Assembly: GCF_003610375.1 (NCBI RefSeq) | Contig: NZ_RAPZ01000016.1 | Coordinates: forward strand, 1-64,000 | Direction of reading: 5' to 3' | Length of the DNA: 64,000 nt | From: Sphingomonas sp. PP-CC-1A-547 | Lineage (GTDB): Bacteria > Pseudomonadota > Alphaproteobacteria > Sphingomonadales > Sphingomonadaceae | Shown here: one piece after another, positions 7,133 through 13,888 of the stretch | Layout: every line of letters begins with the position of its first letter | How positions within the stretch are numbered: position 1 is the stretch's first letter | The notes under the pieces: generated by a model | Told to the model about the DNA's origin: nothing | What the model saw: only the letters and a program-made list of their open reading frames with translations | Databases searched by the model: none | Translations under genes and position numbers: made by a program

Positions 7133-8278
7133 ATGATGAAAGCCATGACTGATATGTTCTGGGGGTCCACCATACGGCTATTAACAGCCCTGCTTTTGCT
7201 TCCCGCGACAGGCATCGCGGGCGGCATAGACGCGCAGTCACAGGCAGCTGTCGGCAAACCTTCGCCGAACGGCGTTGGCTTGGCTGTGCCCGGACCGATG
7301 GCCGCCGATGTTCGCATTTCATCCGAACCGGATGTTGTTCTGGCGGGAACGCTGTACCTACCGGCAGGCCACGGGAAAGGTCCTTATCCCTTGGCCGTGA
7401 TGATTCAGGGGAATGGACCCAATAAACGTGGCGGCTTCTCCGAGCTAATCAAGCGACTGTCGGCCGACGGTATAGCTGCTCTGGAATATGACAAGCGCGG
7501 GGTTGGGCAGTCGACCGGCACCTATGAGGAGGATCCCGAGCGGCTGACCGCAGACGCTGCCGCCGCTGTTGCGGCGATGCGCCATCGCTCAGATATCGCT
7601 GGCGGCCGCATTGCGTTGGTCGGCCATAGCGGGGGCGGTGTAATCGCGCCCGCGGCTGCGGCTGCCGATCCAAACATTGCGGCCGTGGTGACGCTGGCGG
7701 GCAATGTTGGCGACGGTCTGCCTTACGTCAGGAAGGGGCTTTACAGGCAGATGATGAAGATGGTTGTCGGCGGCCGTGACACCCTCGTCGGCCCGGCGGC
7801 GGATGCGGCTATGACTTTGCTCCAGGCTCGCGTGGACAGCAGAGATGCGACAACGATCTCACGTCTTCGCGCAAACGCTGTCGACCGGTTCGAGGCAGCG
7901 GGGTTCCCGCGGGCGCAGGCGGAACAAGCGCTCACGATGATCGACGTTCCAGACGCCTGGAAAGGGAGCAAATTACGCTCGGCCTCGGATCTCAAGGCCC
8001 TGCATATACCCGTTCTAGCGGTCTACGGGACCAAGGATACGGTGGTGGATGACGCACCTGCGGCACGTGCCGCTTTGGCGAGCAACCACCTCGCGCGAGT
8101 TGTGATGCTGGACGGACTCGGGCACTCGTTCCAGGAAGGCGCAGTCACCGGTGCGCCGGATGAGGCGTCGAAGTTGGGCCCGTACCTCGGATCGCCTCGC
8201 CTTGTGGCACTCGTTGGCGACTGGCTTCGAGACACGCTGTTGTCGAAAACTGGCAGGGGGATGGGACAAGTGCGGTAA
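7133..8278 (+). CDS. Exported alpha/beta hydrolase
   Basis: A 381-residue hydrolase with a signal peptide ('TIRLLTALLLLPATGIAGG'), an oxyanion-region 'AVMIQGNGPNKRGGF', the nucleophile elbow 'ALVGHSGGGVIAPA' (Ser of GHSGG), a probable acid near 'AVYGTKDTVVDD' and the catalytic His in 'LDGLGHSFQEG'. This is the layout of periplasmic esterases/acyl hydrolases of the BAAT/dienelactone-hydrolase clan. A GGAGG ribosome site precedes the ATG-ATG start. It is the third transcription unit carrying the PadR-type motif, so its substrate may be related to the PadR ligand (inference). Confidence 0.88.
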   Translation: MMKAMTDMFWGSTIRLLTALLLLPATGIAGGIDAQSQAAVGKPSPNGVGLAVPGPMAADVRISSEPDVVLAGTLYLPAGHGKGPYPLAVMIQGNGPNKRGGFSELIKRLSADGIAALEYDKRGVGQSTGTYEEDPERLTADAAAAVAAMRHRSDIAGGRIALVGHSGGGVIAPAAAAADPNIAAVVTLAGNVGDGLPYVRKGLYRQMMKMVVGGRDTLVGPAADAAMTLLQARVDSRDATTISRLRANAVDRFEAAGFPRAQAEQALTMIDVPDAWKGSKLRSASDLKALHIPVLAVYGTKDTVVDDAPAARAALASNHLARVVMLDGLGHSFQEGAVTGAPDEASKLGPYLGSPRLVALVGDWLRDTLLSKTGRGMGQVR

Positions 8279-8327
8279 CGTACATTATCGCCGCTCGACG
8301 ACTAATTAATCCGCTGCTGCTTCTGGG

Positions 8328-8376
8328 CGCCGGTTCTCAAACTCTAACCGGCGTTTGACGGCGCTAAGTCGCCGTC
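8328..8376 (+). terminator. Tandem hairpins after the hydrolase gene
   Basis: CGCCGGTT (8328-8335) pairs perfectly with AACCGGCG (8346-8353) and is followed by TTT, a plausible intrinsic terminator 50 bases after the stop. A second perfect 7-bp stem GACGGCG/CGCCGTC with a 6-base loop follows at 8357-8376. Confidence 0.6.
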
Positions 8377-8501
8377 CGCTCCACATGCACGATCATCGGC
8401 CCTGCGCCTGTTCCAACTGCAGAAGCAGGCATTCCTAACTTTTCTACCATAACGACATTCGCGAGCGGATAACTGGGCTTCGAAATCGGTCGTTCTTAAA
8501 T

Positions 8502-8549
8502 ATGAACCAGCGTCCGAAGTTGTGAAGCGAGGGAAGGGGCCGAGCGTCC
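8502..8549 (+). repeat. Dispersed intergenic repeat, copy 2
   Basis: Second copy of the repeat at 4247-4295, in the roughly 410-base gap between the hydrolase and the mobile-type island. The rest of that gap (8279-8690) holds the tandem hairpins and a stem at 8635 and no gene. Confidence 0.6.
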
Positions 8550-8634
8550 GGATGTGGGTCCATGCGGCCGACAGTTGCGGCAAGGTTTGCAATCCACCGA
8601 CCCGTTAGTCGATTGGCATGCCGCCCCCCAACAC

Positions 8635-8661
8635 CCCCGGCGAGACTATGCTCGCCAGGGG
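8635..8661 (-). terminator. Strong stem-loop downstream of the island's last gene
   Basis: CCCCGGCGAG pairs with CTCGCC-A-GGGG around a 6-base loop (8645-8650), with a single bulged A. It lies 30 bases past the stop at 8691 of the minus-strand island and is GC-rich, so it is a likely transcript end although no T-run follows. Confidence 0.5.
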
Positions 8662-8690
8662 TGAAGGTCGCGATGGAAGCAGAGTGACGA

Positions 8691-9350
8691 TCAGGCGTTT
8701 GCGGCAAGCCAGTCGGACCACAGCTTGGCGGCATTCGCCTTCGCGTCGGCACCAAGGAGGTCGGTGACGAAGTCGGCACAATTCGAGCCAAGGATACGCC
8801 GCGACGAGGCGATCAGGTGAACGTGGGGCTTGAGCTTTCGGCCTGCGACCTGAGGCACATGCATCGCCGCGACGACCGGCGTATCCCGCTCGGTGGCGAG
8901 GCACTGAAGCGCGAAGCCGCGCGCCAGTTCCCAGCCGCGGTGCAGCAGGGCGTGATGCTCGAAGCGCAGCGTGATCAGGATCGCGAGATCCTGCTGGTCG
9001 GGCATGCGCTGCGCATCGATCAACCGTGCCAGCACTAGCGGATCATAACACGCGTCAGGCGCATGCGGCGGCAGGATCACGTCGAAGCGGGTGCAGGTCG
9101 GCGCCAAGGGCTCGACCATCGGTCGACCGAACTGGACCAGGCGGCGGTGGACGACATCGACCATGCGGTTGGGCCTGCACTTGAAGGTGCACGGGATGAT
9201 CCCGAAGCTGCCGTCGAGGTCGCCAGCGAATGGTCCCTGGCTGGCATAGTCGCGGGTTGCGGCCGGAACACTTGCGCCGGGTGCGGCAGGAACCGCCGTT
9301 CCGGCGTCTGATGCCGCGGGTTTCGCGGCGTTCGTTGCTTTGCGGGGCAT
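8691..9350 (-). CDS. Small HUH-like (MobA/MobL relaxase-related) protein
   Basis: A 219-residue protein. After an Ala/Pro-rich head (residues 1-35), it contains 'RRLVQFGRPMVEPLAPTC' and, near the C-terminus, 'KLKPHVHLIASSRRI' with His176 and His178 in the H-x-H arrangement of the HUH metal site, followed by a Trp-rich tail, as in MobA/MobL relaxases. It is much shorter than a normal relaxase and no catalytic Tyr was assigned, so it may be a standalone accessory domain. The ATG at 9350 lies one base after the stop of the preceding gene (TGAGATG), so the pair is tightly coupled. Confidence 0.6.
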   Translation of the reverse strand: MPRKATNAAKPAASDAGTAVPAAPGASVPAATRDYASQGPFAGDLDGSFGIIPCTFKCRPNRMVDVVHRRLVQFGRPMVEPLAPTCTRFDVILPPHAPDACYDPLVLARLIDAQRMPDQQDLAILITLRFEHHALLHRGWELARGFALQCLATERDTPVVAAMHVPQVAGRKLKPHVHLIASSRRILGSNCADFVTDLLGADAKANAAKLWSDWLAANA

Positions 9351-9351
9351 C

Positions 9352-9870
9352 TCAGGCGTCCCGCGCGACACGGCGGAGCATGCGGTCGGCTCGTGCAAAT
9401 CCCTCGCGACGTTCGGCCTCGCTGAGGCGCGCAGCCTTCGCCCGCACCAGGGTGGTGCCAACCACCCGCCACACCGGCCGACCCGGCTGGTCCGGAAGCA
9501 GGGCGCTGTCACCGTCGGCGGCGAGCCACAGCCGATAGCCGCTACGGCGCTTGATCTGCCCGCTGCGACGCGTGACGATGTCGAAGACCGGCCGCGCGAG
9601 GCGGCGGTGCGGTACCGACGATGCGATGAGGATATGGCCGCGGCCGTCGCCCAGGGTCTGATGAACCGTCTCGTCGTCGACCGGGATATAGGAGGTCGAG
9701 ATCGCCAGCTGAACGTGGCCGACGTTCTTGATGATGCTGTAGTGATAGACCGGTTCGGCGTCGCGCTGCTGCACCTGCCGCAACAGGTTATCGTGCGCTG
9801 CGCGCGTGTCGCGGACAAGCGAAGGGGCGACGCGCGCGATGGTGTCCGCCGTCTGGTTCGTGGTGTTCAT
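9352..9870 (-). CDS. Orphan island protein with RLWL motif
   Basis: A 172-residue protein starting MNTTNQTADTIARVAP. No known family was recognised. The C-terminal part 'GYRLWLAADGDSALLPDQP' is reminiscent of RLWL/RLYL-then-LP segments in three other proteins of this island (10639, 12389 and 13086), suggesting distant relatives or a shared fold. It directly precedes the small HUH-like gene, one base apart. Confidence 0.65.
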   Translation of the reverse strand: MNTTNQTADTIARVAPSLVRDTRAAHDNLLRQVQQRDAEPVYHYSIIKNVGHVQLAISTSYIPVDDETVHQTLGDGRGHILIASSVPHRRLARPVFDIVTRRSGQIKRRSGYRLWLAADGDSALLPDQPGRPVWRVVGTTLVRAKAARLSEAERREGFARADRMLRRVARDA

Positions 9871-10243
9871 TGATAGGGTGCCTTTTTTTGGAGTTCGTCT
9901 CGCTCTCCAGCCTTCATTTCATCCGGCTCTCAGGAGACGTCCTTCCATTCCCAACTCCCCCGGCAGGGGCGGCCCGTCGCCGGTCCTGCGCTACCGGCCT
10001 TACCGCCCGTGACGGGCGGCCAGCATCCGCTGGTAGGCGAGATCGGCGTCATTCCGCCCGTCTCGCCTCGTCGCTGTCGTCACGTGTGTGCTGCCGCAGT
10101 TGGCGTCATCTCCGTCGTGCTAGCGCGCGGCGGGCGGCGGGCGGCGGGCGGCGGGCGGCGGACGGGTGACGAGGGCAATATTCTCGTCTCGAAGCTGCAA
10201 GGTGCACGAGCCAGCCTCAGCATTCGGAACTTATGCCTGTTCG
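9871..10243. other. Gap within the island, with a tandem heptamer
   Basis: About 370 bases without a supported gene. A 27-codon minus-strand frame from GTG at 10083 ends 'DADLAYQRMLAARHGR' at 10000 and looks protein-like but has no ribosome site; it may be the remnant of a longer gene. The GC-rich tandem repeat at 10127-10161 lies here. Confidence 0.4.
10127..10161 (+). repeat. Five tandem copies of GCGGCGG
   Basis: Five perfect consecutive GCGGCGG heptamers. A unit length of seven shifts frame with every copy gained or lost. Since no supported gene covers it, it is probably a noncoding slippage tract. Confidence 0.75.
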
Positions 10244-10639
10244 CTACCCTGCCAATCCGGATCGCCGGGGCAAGGCGGTACACCGTGACCCAGTCGAGAC
10301 TAGGTCACCAAGGCGTCGCAGTGCTGCCCGATCAATCGCGTGGGCGCCTGCTGCCACGCTTGCACGCTTCGTGAACCCGGCTGCGGTCGGGCAGATCGTT
10401 CGAGCGACGGCGAACGCGATCCGCGTACCGCCGCCGCCCCGCTGATCGTGCCACCTGACGCCCAGGCTTGCGGAAACGATAAGCGCGACGACGACGAGGA
10501 TCATCATCCGCCGCATCAGCGGCGGCATAGCGCCGACCGCCTTGCCCCTTGACCGGCGCGTGCGTCGTGGGAGCGTCAGCCACAAGCGATCCAGACGCTG
10601 ACGTCCCGTTCGGGGGCCGGCGCCGCTTTTGCCGACCAT
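10244..10639 (-). CDS. Small single-pass membrane protein, function unknown
   Basis: About 131 residues. A basic head is followed by one membrane segment ('RRMMILVVVALIVSASLGV') and a soluble tail. Its ATG overlaps the stop of the preceding gene by one base (TGATG at 10637-10641), which argues for real translation despite atypical, Arg-rich composition. No family was recognised. A shorter start at MPPLMRRMM is possible. Confidence 0.45.
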   Translation of the reverse strand: MVGKSGAGPRTGRQRLDRLWLTLPRRTRRSRGKAVGAMPPLMRRMMILVVVALIVSASLGVRWHDQRGGGGTRIAFAVARTICPTAAGFTKRASVAAGAHAIDRAALRRLGDLVSTGSRCTALPRRSGLAG

Positions 10640-11163
10640 CAGTTCGTTTTCGACGGATAGAGCAAGGCGGCGAGCTCGCTGGCGGAGCGGTAGAGGCCGT
10701 CGGCGCGCTCGACGTGCGTTTCATAGGGCGGTACCAGGCACAGCTCGGCACCGCCGTGCCCGAGCCGGATCGCGCCGCCAAAGGCTTCCGGAACCAGCCA
10801 GAGCGTGCGATCACGGTGACGGTAGAGGCTGAGGTCATGCATGTCGAAGGGGGCAAGGCCGCCGCCTGCCAGCGTGACATCGGCCGTGACCGGCAGGATG
10901 TCACCGGGCGTCAGGCAACACCGCAGCAGGATGACATCGATTGCCGAGTCGCAAGCGAGGTCATGAACCTTGTTCCGGAACATGGGGCCGGTCACGCAGG
11001 TGAAGGACAGGATCACGCGGGCTGCCGGCAGGATGACGGTGTCAGCGGGCATCCCTCCGCCTGGCCATGAGGTGATGATCGACAGGTTCTTGAGGAGTTC
11101 GGCGGCAACATAATAGTGCAGCGCGCCCGGCGGCGTGTTCGCCGGCTTGAGCAGGGGGATCAT
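10639..11163 (-). CDS. Orphan island protein with LWL-LVP segment
   Basis: A 174-residue protein starting MIPLLKPANTPPGALHYYV. No family was recognised. The region 'RTLWLVPEAFGGAIRLGHGG' followed by 'CLVPPYETH' resembles the RLWL-type segments of neighbouring orphan proteins. The N-terminus 'ALHYYVAAELLKNLSIITSW' is helical. The ATG at 11163 is chosen over one at 11217, but neither has a clear ribosome site. Its stop overlaps the start of the small membrane protein. Confidence 0.6.
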   Translation of the reverse strand: MIPLLKPANTPPGALHYYVAAELLKNLSIITSWPGGGMPADTVILPAARVILSFTCVTGPMFRNKVHDLACDSAIDVILLRCCLTPGDILPVTADVTLAGGGLAPFDMHDLSLYRHRDRTLWLVPEAFGGAIRLGHGGAELCLVPPYETHVERADGLYRSASELAALLYPSKTN

Positions 11164-11401
11164 AGGTCTGGATTTTCCGGAGCTGAGCGTCGCGAACCGG
11201 CTGGTTCGGACAAGCACCTTCGGGTCTGCTTATTTCATCGACCTTCGGGGCTCGACGTGCCCATCTCCCCCCTATCCCAGTTCTTTGCGGCCTTACCGGC
11301 GCGGCGCCAGCGCCGGACTATTCGTAACGTCTAAACGATCGCCGTGACGTCGATATCACCCGGTCGGTAAGCTGGGATCATGAAGTAGCCGACCGGCAGG
11401 A

Positions 11402-11671
11402 TCATCGGTTCGCGCCATCGCGCGGATCGTCTGCCCGCTCGCTATCGGCCTGGGCGCGTTCGTCCAGCATGTCCTGAATAAAAAAGCGCACGTCTTCGTG
11501 CGGATCGGAGGTCAGGTCCGGATCAGCATCGACGGACAGGGCGGGTGGCAAACCCACCCGCAGTCGTGCTCGGTTGATTTCCTGGCGCAAATCATCGAGG
11601 TCGATTTCCTCGCCCTCGAGAAAGTCATCCAGTCGCCGCAACTGTGTCAGTTCGTTGGTCGGGGTGGTCAC
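11402..11671 (-). CDS. Small acidic protein coupled to the sigma-like gene
   Basis: An 89-residue, strongly acidic protein (MTTPTNELTQLRRLDDFLEG, then 'EEIDLDDLRQEINRARLRVG') with a GTG start at 11671, preceded by CAGGAG. The GTG lies inside the stop of the sigma-like gene (GTGA, 11668-11671), so its translation is coupled to it. No family was recognised. Size, charge and coupling would suit an anti-sigma or partner protein, but this is inference. Confidence 0.7.
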   Translation of the reverse strand: MTTPTNELTQLRRLDDFLEGEEIDLDDLRQEINRARLRVGLPPALSVDADPDLTSDPHEDVRFFIQDMLDERAQADSERADDPRDGANR

Positions 11672-12261
11672 GGTACGCTCCTGTTCACGGCGGCGCCCGC
11701 CAGCTTGCGCTTCAATTGCTTGCGCAGCGAGGCGAGGCCCTTTGCATCGACCTTCAACCGCGTCCGCAGATCGGTGCCTTTGGCACCGTCGAGGACGGCG
11801 TTCAGCAATGCGACCAGCTTCGGATCGGACCCGATCGTTTCGAAGACTGCGGCGATGGTGCGCCGATAGTGCAGCGCATCATGGCCGACCTGCTCGGGGG
11901 ATGGGGCGGCCGATGCCATCGACAGCATATCGATGCCGACTTCGCGAGGGCCGTCGCGGTCCGCCTCGCGTTCCTGCGATGTCAGGCTGCGCATGATACC
12001 AATCAGGAAATTGACGATATCATAGCTTCGCCGGCACCGGCGGCGGCCGTCGAGCGAGCGAACGAACGCTTCCTGCCGCAGGTCGGCGGCAAGGATGCGG
12101 TGTCCCTGCGCAAGATAATGGGACGACCGCAACAGCCGTCTCCAGTCCGGTTCGGTCAGGGCGTCCAGCATCTGGCTGACCTCGGCGACGCAGTAGAAGT
12201 CGTCGCGGTCGTGAACCACAGGCGGTGTCGGTGCGATGGCTGAGATGATAGCCTTCCTCAC
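11668..12261 (-). CDS. Divergent sigma-70-like protein
   Basis: About 197 residues from a proposed GTG start at 12261. 'RILAADLRQEAFVRSLDGRR' resembles sigma region 2 (D-L-x-Q-EAF-x-R), followed by 'DIVNFLIGIMRSLTSQERE' and a C-terminal helical part ending in 'GLASLRKQLKRKLA', placed where region 4 would be. It is short, like ECF factors, but has no strong promoter-recognition helix. The frame is open further upstream through the palindromic region, so the start is uncertain and no ribosome site is evident. It overlaps the small acidic gene by GTGA. Confidence 0.62.
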   Translation of the reverse strand: MRKAIISAIAPTPPVVHDRDDFYCVAEVSQMLDALTEPDWRRLLRSSHYLAQGHRILAADLRQEAFVRSLDGRRRCRRSYDIVNFLIGIMRSLTSQEREADRDGPREVGIDMLSMASAAPSPEQVGHDALHYRRTIAAVFETIGSDPKLVALLNAVLDGAKGTDLRTRLKVDAKGLASLRKQLKRKLAGAAVNRSVP

Positions 12262-12359
12262 TCTATAAAGCGGACGGATCGACCTTTTCGGACACGCAGA
12301 TGAAAATTTCATGTCCGGTGTCCGAATTTGCCATGTCCTGCGCTTTATAGAATGAAGGC
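12251..12359. promoter_or_regulatory. Concentric inverted repeats upstream of the sigma-like gene
   Basis: Four inverted repeats share one centre near 12306: GCCTTC/GAAGGC (12251-12256, 12354-12359), CTATAAAGCG/CGCTTTATAG (12263-12272, 12341-12350), TTCGGACAC/GTGTCCGAA (12287-12295, 12318-12326) and ATGAAA/TTTCAT (12300-12305, 12307-12312). The two middle pairs are perfect and exactly concentric. It could be a transfer origin, a replication or cruciform site, or a multi-part operator; the sequence alone does not decide. Confidence 0.7.
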
Positions 12360-12388
12360 CCCCTTTTGGCTCGTCGCCGGTCGTACCG

Positions 12389-12907
12389 TCAGATCGACTG
12401 AGCTGTGCCGTAGCAGGCTGCATGCGCGTAGGTGTTGATCTCGGCGCGACCAACGACGCTCACCCCTCTCGCCACCAGTTTGGCGAGCCGTGCGCTCGCT
12501 CGTGCGATGCCGTCCTCGGCGTCGGCCGGTTTGCGGTCGATATGCAGCAACTCGCCGGGCGACAGGCGGAAGAGCCCGCGGACATGGGCCTGCGGCAGGA
12601 TCATCGCCCGCGCGCCAGCCTTCGGCAGGTACAGGCGGCAGTCCGTCTGGCCCAGACAGATGCCGTCCCGCGCAACGACGATCGAGATGTTGGTCAGGCC
12701 GTAGCCTTCGGCCGTGTCGCCAAAATGCAGGTAGACCAGATCGTGGCCGCTGACGTTCGCCTGGTGGGCGAGGGCGAGGCGCCCTTCGATCCCGAGCGCA
12801 TCGCCGGCGATGATCGCGGCGCCGGGCTTCATGGTGCGGTTGCAGAGCAACATCTGCGTGACGGCGGCGACGTGACGACGGACGGTTTCGATTTTGTGGA
12901 TGCTCAT
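12389..12907 (-). CDS. Orphan island protein with RLYL motif
   Basis: A 172-residue protein starting MSIHKIETVRRHVAAVTQML, with AGGAACAGG as ribosome site; a longer upstream frame is not needed. 'DCRLYLPKAGARAMILPQAH' resembles the RLWL-LP segments of the neighbouring orphans. 'GHDVYLHFGD'-like central sequence ('GHDLVYLHFGDTAEGYGL') is distinctive, but no family was recognised. It ends 30 bases before the concentric repeats. Confidence 0.68.
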   Translation of the reverse strand: MSIHKIETVRRHVAAVTQMLLCNRTMKPGAAIIAGDALGIEGRLALAHQANVSGHDLVYLHFGDTAEGYGLTNISIVVARDGICLGQTDCRLYLPKAGARAMILPQAHVRGLFRLSPGELLHIDRKPADAEDGIARASARLAKLVARGVSVVGRAEINTYAHAACYGTAQSI

Positions 12908-13045
12908 AGCCTGTTCCTGATTTTCATCCCCGGTTCGGGGACCATACTCCCTCTCGACCATGGCCCCCGGCAGGCTGGGGGGAACCGCGCGGGTTCCCGC
13001 CGTCACGCGGCATGCGTCCGCCGATAGTGCTTATGATGCTGGTAT

Positions 13046-13081
13046 GCCGCCTGCGAACTCTTGACCGATCCGGCAGGCGGC
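13046..13081 (-). terminator. Stem-loop after the 13086 gene
   Basis: GCCGCCTGC (13046-13054) pairs perfectly over 9 bp with GCAGGCGGC (13073-13081), five bases past the minus-strand stop at 13086. No T-run follows, so it is a candidate terminator or 3' stabilising stem. Confidence 0.45.
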
Positions 13082-13085
13082 TTGG

Positions 13086-13646
13086 TCAGCGTTGGCTCCA
13101 CACGGCCGCGATATAGGCATCGCCGCGCGCCAGTCCGGACGCGAAGTTGCGACCGGCACCGGCACCGGCACCGGCACCGGCACCGGTAGCGGGCAGACGG
13201 GCAGGGACCATGGGACGCAGGCGGCTGCCGGTCAGGCGGAACACGGCGTCACTTTCCTCGGGCTCGTCCGGATCGGGGACCAGCCACGCTTCGTTGCGGC
13301 TCGACAGCCACAGCCGGCGGGCATGGTGCCACAGGGTGCCGTGGCGCTGCCATTCGCCAACCGCGCAGTACAACGTGTTGTTACCTTCGCTCGACGCTTT
13401 CACGACCAGCGCGTCGCACCGCGCGATGCGGGTACCGCGCTCGACCGTATCGAGATCGCCGCGCGACGGTTCGATCGAGGGTACCAGCAGCAGCTCGGCC
13501 GTGGCGATGTGGAGATAGTTCCGAAACGGCATCGGCAGGATCGGCACCGAGCGGTCGATCTGCCAGCCGGCAAGATCGGCGATGGCCAGCGCGCCGGACA
13601 GGGCGCGCGCCCGGGCAAGCTCGCGCTCGCGCGTTACGATATACAT
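13086..13646 (-). CDS. Orphan island protein with RLWL motif and Gly-Ala repeat
   Basis: A 186-residue protein starting MYIVTRERELARARALSGAL, with GAGGAA as ribosome site. 'ARRLWLSSRNEAWLVPDPDE' matches the motif seen in other island orphans. Near the C-terminus a run 'ATGAGAGAGAGAGR' is encoded by a hexanucleotide repeat, so the linker length may vary between strains without loss of frame. Function unknown. Confidence 0.68.
   Translation of the reverse strand: MYIVTRERELARARALSGALAIADLAGWQIDRSVPILPMPFRNYLHIATAELLLVPSIEPSRGDLDTVERGTRIARCDALVVKASSEGNNTLYCAVGEWQRHGTLWHHARRLWLSSRNEAWLVPDPDEPEESDAVFRLTGSRLRPMVPARLPATGAGAGAGAGAGRNFASGLARGDAYIAAVWSQR
13152..13187 (+). repeat. In-frame hexanucleotide repeat (ACCGGC)5 plus ACCGGT
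   Basis: Five perfect ACCGGC units and one ACCGGT inside the 13086 gene, encoding alternating Gly and Ala (or Ala-Gly) on the minus strand. A unit of six keeps the reading frame, so slippage would change only linker length. Confidence 0.85.
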
Positions 13647-13769
13647 AGCAGTTCCTCATTGCGCGGAAGTGGCGGACTGCTCGCAAACCCCGCACCATCA
13701 TTTCGCCTTCACGGCACAGCCGCCAGGCACCTTCCAAACCATCTCCGGCCGGGCAGGCCGCGCTATCTT

Positions 13770-13789
13770 CGCCTTCCTCAACGAAGGCG
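13770..13789 (-). terminator. Stem-loop downstream of the relaxase gene
   Basis: CGCCTTC (13770-13776) pairs with GAAGGCG (13783-13789) around a 6-base loop, 100 bases past the relaxase stop and 120 before the next minus-strand start. Weak candidate terminator. Confidence 0.35.
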
Positions 13790-13888
13790 CGCCCGCATTA
13801 AGGCGGCGCAAGCCCCGGACCTTGGGCGCTTGATCAACGCAGGCGGTTAGCTGTTTCCGGGCTGTTCCGCCGCCGGAAGCGGCGTCAA

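Noticed and set aside
10000..10083. 27-codon minus-strand frame ending DADLAYQRMLAARHGR
   Set aside because: The end looks protein-like, but the frame is too short, starts at GTG without a ribosome site and is preceded by an in-frame stop; possibly a remnant only.
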